Origin: Saprolegnia diclina VS20
Taxonomy: Eukaryota > Oomycota > Saprolegniomycetes > Saprolegniales > Saprolegniaceae
Length of the DNA: 64,000 nt
Assembly: GCF_000281045.1 (NCBI RefSeq)
Contig: NW_008246097.1
Coordinates: 505,594-569,593, forward strand
Reading direction: 5' to 3'
This document shows, in pieces, positions 56,726 to 64,000 of this stretch (its first letter is position 1; every line of letters starts with the position of its first letter). The notes beneath the pieces are model-generated. The model ran no database searches. It was not told the DNA's origin and worked only from the letters and a program-made list of their open reading frames with translations. The translations under genes were made by a program, and so were the position numbers.

Positions 56726-57765
56726 ATGGGCAGCCTCTTCTCGTCGATCGCCGAAGTCGTCGTGAGTGCACCCACAGCGAGCTTTGAGGCTATCGCCGAC
56801 AAGTACGAGACCTTTGGTACGAGCAGCGTCCGTGCAAGCAGCTAGCTCATGCCATCAATCTAGAGGAGCTCCAGCTGGCGCTGCGCCAGTCGGGCCTCGA
56901 GTCGTCGAACCTTGTCCTTGCCATTGATTACACCAAGTCCAACGAGGTACATCCGCTTCTCTATATTACATGCGCATGAGATATGGCGCGTAGTGGAGCG
57001 GCCAGCGCTCGTTCCAAGGCCGCTGCCTCCACGACATTGACCCCAAGGGCTTTGAGTGCAACCCATACCAGGTACGACGCTGCATCATACAGGCAGCATC
57101 TCATGGCTGCGATAGTCTGTGATTCAGATTGTGGGTCGGACGCTCGAGCCATTCGACGACGACAAGCTCATCCCGGCGTTTGGGTTTGGCGACGCCAAGA
57201 CAGGCGGTCACTCGTGCTTCAACATGGGCCTCGGTGGCAAGCCGTGCGAAGGCTTTGCCGAGGTTCTTACGCGCTACAACCAACTCACGCCGACGTTGCA
57301 GCTTTCGGGGCCGACCAACTTTGCGCCCGTGATCCACGAGACCATTCGCATCGTGCGCGAGACGCGGCAGTACCACATCCTCGTCATCGTCGCGGACGGG
57401 CAGGTGAGCAACGTCAAGGAGACGTCCGACGCGATCGTCGCAGCGTCCAACTTTGCCATTTGTATGGTCTTCCCATGTTGATTTCAATCGCTTATCGCAT
57501 TGCGTAGCCATCATCATGGTCGGCGTCGGCGACGGTCCGTGGGACATGATGAACGAGTTTGACGACAACCTTCCGTCCCGGCGCTTTGACAACTTTCAGT
57601 TTGTCGAGTACGCCAAAGTGCTCCAGTTCAACAAGCGCAACCCGGAAGTGGGCTTTGCGACCGCCGCCATGATGGAGATCCCTGGTACGCTCTTGGTACC
57701 TGATCGTATGCTCAGATTACTATTTAGAGCAATACAAGGCGATCCGCAAGCTCCATCTGCTTTAA
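56726..57765 (+). CDS. Copine-type vWA protein, copy F
   Basis: 270 residues; exons 56726-56816, 56864-56946, 56994-57071, 57116-57461, 57508-57684, 57728-57765; introns 43-47 nt. Motifs: [80 protein letters not shown]-terminus [11 protein letters not shown] is a likely myristoylation site. It lacks both the ADGQ intron of D/E and the GDGPW intron of B/C, so it may keep the older gene structure. Separated from copy E by two unrelated genes. Confidence 0.85.
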
Positions 57766-57888
57766 CAACGCTGCTCAACTAAGCTTAACTCTTAACTACA
57801 CCTATTTCCATCTTTTCCAGATCTGGACATGGCAGCGACTAGAAATCCAAAACATACCAGATTCATATTCTGACGCACATGCTTGTCA

Positions 57889-60800
57889 TCAACTCTGAAA
57901 GAAGGCGGTGGCCGCCTGGTTGGTGCCCAGGAGACTGTGGTTGGTGCCGCCAATGGGCGCGTTGCACTCGGGGCAGGTGGCCACTTGCATGGCGCCACCA
58001 CACTCGGTGATCACGTACGGGTGGCCGTTCGGGCAGCTGTACCTACAACGACACAACCTTCAGTCGGTAGGAGGGCCAAACGCTGTTTGTACCAGTGGCC
58101 GCCAAAGCCCGAATTGTAGCCATTCGGATCACGTGCAAACACCTGAAAGATCTCCTTCTTCTCGGCTTGCGTCAGCGCGCCCATGCCCGAGGCGCGCGTG
58201 TACCACTGCTCTGCTTCAGCCTTTTGCGCCGACGTCGCCATCGCCGAGGCCGCAACCTCATCGACGCTGACGCGCATCTCGCGCAGGAGCGACTTGCGGT
58301 CCTTGGTCGCATACGGCTCGAGACCGCTCTGGATCGCGACCAAGCGCAGCTTGAGTCCGAGGAGGCTGCAGTCGACAAGCGACCGGTGCGACTCGACCGA
58401 GGCGCAGAGGGCCTTGGCCTTGGCTTCGAGCTTGAGCGTCGTGTTGACGAGATGCTTCATCTTTTTGGCCTTGTCTTTCGCCTTGCCCTCGGCGTTGGGG
58501 AGGCCGTGGAGCACGACCAGCGCCACGTGGAGCGCCTCGAGCTGCAAAAGGGTCAGCGCCTTCGACTGCATCGTGTTGCGGTAGCGGTGCATGTTGAGGT
58601 CCGGCGTGTCGCGGCGCTGGAGAAAGTGCAGCTCCTTGATCGCCATCTTGTGGCTTGGCGCGAGGACTGCGCAGCGCGCCACGAGCGTTTGGAACCAGCC
58701 CTAGCATGATGCGCATGACATTGCATCCCACATGGGGTTGCTTACCATGGCCGCCGTGACATCCAACAGCGTCTGCGACACTGCACGCTTGGCCCCCGAC
58801 GCCGACACGTGCGCGATCGCTTCGTTGAGGTACTTGAGCTCGGCTTCGTACAAACTCTGAAAGTTGAGCACGCGAGCGTAGCGGTGCACGCCTCGGAGTG
58901 GCTGCCGACAGAGCGGACACGACTTGCGCTGGGACGTCATGGCTTGCAGCGTCAGCGGTTTGATGGTCGTGTACTTGCCAGACGCAGCGTCGAGCGCAAA
59001 GACGCTGCTCAGATCCAAGTATCCGTCCATGCTCTCGGTCGTAAAGCTATGGCCGCACGGCCACGTCACGAGCGGCGACTCGTCCGGGTCGTGCTCCTCG
59101 AGGGTCGTCTGCATGATCAAGTCGACAATTTCGAGGCGGTTGTTGGGCGACGCGCAGTGGCGACAGCTTTTGGGCGTCGGGCAGGCTTCGCCGCAGAGGC
59201 CCGGGCACTGGTGGCCGCAGCTCAGAGCCTTGGTGCAGCGCTCGTCGCACGGAAGACGGAGACACGGACTTCCGCACGGCAGCGGACAAGATGTTTGAGT
59301 GTGCGGACAAAACCACGTGCACGGCTCCGAGCACGACGTACACGGCGCTTTGCACGGCAACGGACACTTGGAGTGCTCGCACACGGCCGTGCACGGCAGC
59401 TCGCACGGCGGACACGCGTCGGCTGCGTGACAGAACGCCTTGCAGGCATGGCCACAGACAAGCCCGCGGTCGCACGGGTACTCGCAGCTTCCTGCGTGCA
59501 TCGGTTTCTACAGCAATCGGATCTGAGTTGCCGAATCGCATCGTTTCAAAGAGGCACCTCAACAACGATGCATGTGGCGCAGCGCTGCGTGCACGCGTGG
59601 TCGCAGTCCCGCATGCCCCCGCACGGCGCCGAGCACCCATTTGCAATCTTGGCAAGGGCTCTCGCGTCCTGGTCGCGCGTCGCTTTGGCCAGCGCCTCGG
59701 CGATCGCGCACGAGACGACCACTTCGTGCTTGCAACCGGGCATTGTGACGCGCACCTAGACAAGAGAGCGTCATCATGTCATGTTTTGCTTGTCGTCGGA
59801 CCTGCATCGGGCATTTGATCGTGCGCAGCGGATCGTGGACGCGTGCGCAGGCCACGTTGAACACCTCGTGGCCGCAGTCGAGACGGTATCGCGGAATCGT
59901 CTCACTGCACCGGCACGTCTCGTGGCAGCGTTGCTTGCAGAGATGCCCACAGGCAGCGACCGCGCGCGTGCACGCTTCCAAGCAGACGCTGGTCACGTGC
60001 GCCGGGTCATCGGGGTGGCAGAGCTTGGCGCAGGCGTGGCCACACGGCAGGCGCGCGTCGCAGCGGATCGTGCAGCCTCCATCCGGCGCGAGGCGCTGCA
60101 TGTCCTGGACGCTTGTGATGCGGTTGACGGTGCCATGCGTCTCGCAGCGCAATTCGACGAAATTGTCCAACCTACAGCACAAGACAATCAGACAGTATAC
60201 GCCGAGTACGATGACGCACATGTGTTTGTGCTCGAGGAGGTCGAGGACAATGTGGAACATGCTTGCGTGACGGCACTTTTGCAGCGTCGACGCCGACCCG
60301 AGGAGCAGCATCCCGTGCTTGGCACGCGAGAGCATTACGTTGACGCGGTTCGAGACCTTGAGAAAGCCGGTCGAGCCCGCTTCGTTGTTGCGGACGGTCG
60401 AGATCAGCACAAAATCGGCTTCGTTGCCTTGAAAGTTGTCGACCGTCGAAAGCCGCACGCACTGCTTGAGGCTCTTGACGACGACCGAGGCGGGCTCGAG
60501 AGGAGGATTGTTGGCGGCCGCATCGTCTTCGTTGGCGAGCTCAAGCTCCCGCAGCGCCTCTTCGTCCTTCTCTTCCAGTGCGAGGCGCAGGTGCTTGGCC
60601 TCGAGGCGGCGCCGCAGCAGTTGAAGCTGCCCCAGGTACGGTGTGAGGATCACAACGTCGTTGGCACCGTTGATGAGCGCATGCAGCGCCAGCTCGACCA
60701 CAAGATCCGCTTCTCCAGGGTTCTGGTGCGAGAGCTCGTTGCCGGCTTCGAGGTACGAATGGTCGAAGAACCACAGCGGGTGGTTGAACCCCAGCACACG

Positions 60801-63800
60801 AGGGTACGTCGAGACGTTGGGACCGTCTACGAGTTGCGGGTACAGCGGGAAGCGAATAAGGTCGCAAATGTCTGGCGCCATGCGGCGTTGCGTGTGGAGC
60901 GTGACCATGCCGCCTAGACTTGGCGTCAGTAAGCTCAAAATGAAAATGTGCGTACCGTGCGCCGTCTCGACGAGTCGTTCAAACATCGAAATGTCGAGGT
61001 CGTAGCCGCGCTTGGACTGGTAGCTGAGCGGATATTCGTTCACGAGCGGGCGCAGTTGCTGGTGGTCGCCAATCTGGATAAGGTGCTCGGTCGCCGACGA
61101 CAAGCAGCTGAGAAGATGCGCTTCGAGGACCTCGCCCGCCTCTTCGATGAGCACCACCTTGGGCGCGAGGCTGCGCACGAGCTCTTGGTTCATCGCGCAG
61201 CCCGTCGTTGTCATCCCGACAATCTTGGCCTTGAGCAGCAACCGCTTGTCGCTGCTCGTCTGGAGCTCCTTGAGCTTGGCGACGCAGTCTTCGTACTGGA
61301 TAAAGACGCTGTTGTTACGCGTGCTGAGCTCCGTCGCATATTCGTCCTTCCACGTCTCGAGCATCAAGCGGCGATGCGCAACCGGCCAGTGCCACAGCGA
61401 CGCACGGTGCAGCCCGTCGGGGCTTGGCGCACCGCGTTCCCAGTCCTTGAACCGCTTGTTTTGCTTCTTCTTGCCCTTCTGCTCATCAAAGCCGTCGTCA
61501 TCCTTCTTCTTCAGCTTCGTCTCGGCGTAGCCGGCTTCATGGTCATCGTCGTCGTCCGACCACGGACGCTTGGCCAGCTTGCAAATGTCCTCGTACGCGT
61601 CCTCGTGCTCGTACTTCCACCACTTGAAGAAGGTTTCTTCCGATGCGTCCACCAGCACGTCGTCGAGCAAGACTTCCAGTCTCTTGCACTCGTCCTTGAC
61701 CTCAAACCGGCGATGCGCTTCGTTGCGCGAGAGCGGCATGCCTTGGCGCATCGCGTACAAGCTCGCCGGCGTGAGCACCTCCGACTTGCTTCGGCCGCCG
61801 ACGCGCACCATGTCCTTGCTGTCGACAATCTTCTTGGTCACGAGCTCTTCGAGAAACTGGTCGAGCGCGTGGTTGGTGTAGCACACGCACAGAATTGGAC
61901 CCATGTTCAGATGTGGCTGGCGCACGAGCGCCTCGACAATGTGGACGCCAACGTAGCTCTTGCCCGTCCCCGGCGGCCCTTGAATGAGGCATACTTGCTG
62001 CGTCATGGCCGCGCTAAACGCCAAAATCTGCGACGCGTCCAGAATCAGCGCGTGCGCATGGTCCTCGAGGAGCTCGACGAGCTGCGACCGGCTCGCGATG
62101 CGAATGCTGCGCAAGTCAATGCTCGACCGGTACCGTTGCGATAGCAGAAATGACAAGTCAAACGTCCGCGCCTCGCGAAGATACGCCGGCATCGTCGACC
62201 ACATGCGCTGGCCGGCGGCGCCGCCATAGAGGCACGCTTGGAGCTCGGCCGGCAGCGAGAGCATCTCGGACGACTGCAGTGACTGCAGCACGGGCGCGTA
62301 CGACGTGAAAAAAAGGCCGCGCACTTCCAACAGCACGTGGTTGCCGCCGCGTGCGAGCGCGTGCACGAGCAGCCGGATCTCGCGCGGGTCCAAGAGCTTG
62401 ATGCCAATGTGGAACGTCTCTTGGGACGACACGAGGGCGACTTCGTCACGGTCGGCGACCGTGCCAAAGATTAGCGTGTCGCAGGCCATGTCGGCGACCG
62501 TATCCAACTCGGTGCGCGGGCGCGGCGGGCGAGTGTAGTCGACGGCAACCGCAATGCACACGAGGGACCCGACCGTGTAGCGCGAGTCGGCCGCCCAAAA
62601 GGCCTTGAGCGCCGCCTTGGACGCGTTCGCCACGGGCTGCGGCGCGCGGATCTCAAAGACGATGCCGTGGCGCTGCGAGCCGCGCACCTTGTCCATCGTG
62701 ACGCCCTCGGCGACGTTGAGACGCGGGAGGTTGAGGTGGCGCGGCGGCTTCTTTCGTTCGCGCGCCGGTGTCGCGGGGTTGAGGTACCACTGCAACCCGA
62801 CCTTCATTTGGGCGAGCGCGTCTTCGCGCAAAAGGCGAAAGTGAAAGTCCACATGGTCGGCCATCGTGCTCTGCGCGTTGGCCTTGGGGTGCCGCGGCAG
62901 CGCGGGCGGCTCGAGGCTGCGCATCTCGCCGTTCGTCGGCAAGATGCGAATGTCGTGAAAATCGACGTGGGCGTTGTCGTGCGTGGGCTGCGCCTCGACG
63001 ACTACGGGGACTTGGGTCGGTCGACGCGCCGCTGGCATCATCGCAAAGCGCGCCCCTACCATGTACCAGAGATGCATGAGTGGAAGCAGTAGGGTGAAGA
63101 GGCTCGTACGCTCAGGCACGACAGGGGCAACGCGGGACGGGACCATTTCCCGGCAAATCGAGATGGCTTCGTCGAGGTGGCGCAGCGCCTGCAACCCGCG
63201 CTCGTCCAAGGTGCCACACCATGCCATGAGCTCGACCAGAAAGTCGTAGTAGTCTTCGTCTTGGGGTGCTTTCGGCACCTTCTTGACGATCGTCAGGAGG
63301 AGCGATGCAAAGGCGGTGAGCGTCTCGTAGTAGAACGTCAAGTGACTAAAGAGCGCTTCGCCTTGCACCAAGCACTGGTGCACGCGCGAGAGGAAGAGCG
63401 GCGTGTTCAGGAGTAGGCGGTACAAGCGCTTCGTGTCGGTCGTGTGGGGCGAGTGCACAAAGCCGCGCGACGTGAAAAAGTGCAAGAGCGGGACCGCGAG
63501 CGACTCGAACGACCCGTCGTGCACCGAGTACGGGTGGTTCATGATGGCCTCGAGCTTCTCGATCACGTGGTCTTCCTTGTCCGTGAGGAGGATGAACTCG
63601 TCGACGATGCCAGCGTCTGCCAAGCCATCGATAAAGGCCTGCATGTTCTCGCGACGGTACCGCCCGGGATGGAAGGGCTCCTTACGCCGGAGCGCGAAGG
63701 GTAGGTCGATGGACGTGTCCCGCGCAGGTCGCGCGGTCGCCGGCCCTTGCCCGCGCGTCTTCGGGGGCCCTTTCGGATCTCCCTTGGGGGGTGCCTTCGG

Positions 63801-63827
63801 GCCGCCCTTCTTGCTTCCTCCGCCCAT
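57889..63827 (-). CDS. ZNFX1: ZNFX1-type SF1 helicase with NFX1 fingers and RZ finger
   Basis: RNA helicase of the UPF1-like superfamily 1; ZNFX1 relatives act in small-RNA inheritance (worm) and antiviral RNA sensing (mammals). Exons 63827-60956, 60913-60220, 60171-59802, 59755-59558, 59507-58746, 58700-58093, 58042-57889; 1,885 residues (human 1,918). Gly/Lys/Pro-rich start MGGGSKKGGPKAPPKG. Walker A LIQGPPGTGKS (~612), CVCYTNHALDQFLEEL, motif II LIEEAGE (~894), IGDHQQLRPLV, TQRRMAPDI, VDNFQGNEAD, SRAKHGMLLLG. Then many NFX1-type Cys/His repeats (LPCGHACAKLCH, SCGHQCPGLCG), a RING-like pair (WPCGHSF, CPLCRQPL), a helical part, and an RZ finger made by the last splice (HWYSCPNGHPYVI, GGAM, CPECNAPIGG). 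Introns 1 and 2 keep frame and were recognised from the protein. Confidence 0.92.
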
Positions 63828-64000
63828 GACTGCAACTTGAAAATGAGCTGAAATGGGACCAGGCGTTGGACGTTGCTTGACCAGAAAATGGCGGCTGCGA
63901 GCACCAGACCAAGTCTGGTCTGCAATTTGTATCAAGCGCCGAGATTCCTGGCGTGGATCCGCAGTTTGGATTGTCAACGGCGTTTTGATTCGTCCATTTT

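Overview
The window looks like nuclear DNA of an oomycete, most likely a saprolegnialean water mould (inference; no rRNA or organelle marker is present). The reasons are GC-rich coding sequence, tightly packed genes on both strands, very short introns (mostly 38-57 nt, usual donor GTACG, acceptor TAG/CAG) and proteins of clearly eukaryotic families. No operons, CRISPR arrays or bacterial genes are seen. Most genes are split, so the models below were built by joining open frames at splice sites that keep the family motif and the reading phase. The exon coordinates are hand-made and unverified.

Layout. 1-7211 (-): Rav1/DmX-type V-ATPase regulator carrying a PDZ-like insert, running off the left edge. 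7.8-9.9 kb (-): divergent POT/PTR-like transporter. 10.6-15.2 kb: YwbE-RanBP2 zinc-finger protein (+), small PX protein (+), TRAPPC14-like protein (-), compact lipin (-), one small membrane protein (+). 15.3-19.7 kb (-): a large chromatin protein built from an INO80-like ATPase core that has lost its catalytic motifs, followed by zinc fingers, two CXXC fingers and an FHA domain. 20.1-21.7 kb (+): dynein heavy-chain tail domain behind an F-box-like start. 21.8-25.2 kb (-): PP4 catalytic subunit and a small kinesin. 26.1-27.7 kb (+): PFK-2/FBPase-2 whose phosphatase half lacks both catalytic histidines. 28.0-29.2 kb (-): ribosomal protein eL6 with two unusually long introns, one holding a snoRNA-like element. 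29.9-45.2 kb: UBE2J-like E2, multipass membrane protein, NSUN6, GTP cyclohydrolase I, TOM1/THH1 membrane protein, histidine-phosphatase-like protein, SR splicing factor, MOCS1A/MoaA and a C4-sterol-oxidase-like hydroxylase.

45.3-57.8 kb holds six copine-type von Willebrand A genes. Three lie on the minus strand (A, B, C) and three on the plus strand (D, E, F), with a Harbinger-like MITE near the centre of symmetry. A WW-domain membrane protein and an ERGIC3 cargo receptor are embedded between E and F. Copy A has an in-frame stop. 57.9-63.8 kb (-): a full-length ZNFX1-type helicase with NFX1 fingers and a C-terminal RZ finger.

The genes do not form one pathway. The strongest candidates for undescribed biology are the catalytically dead INO80/CXXC/FHA protein, the F-box-like/dynein-tail protein, the kinase-only PFK-2 and the copine array with its intron turnover.
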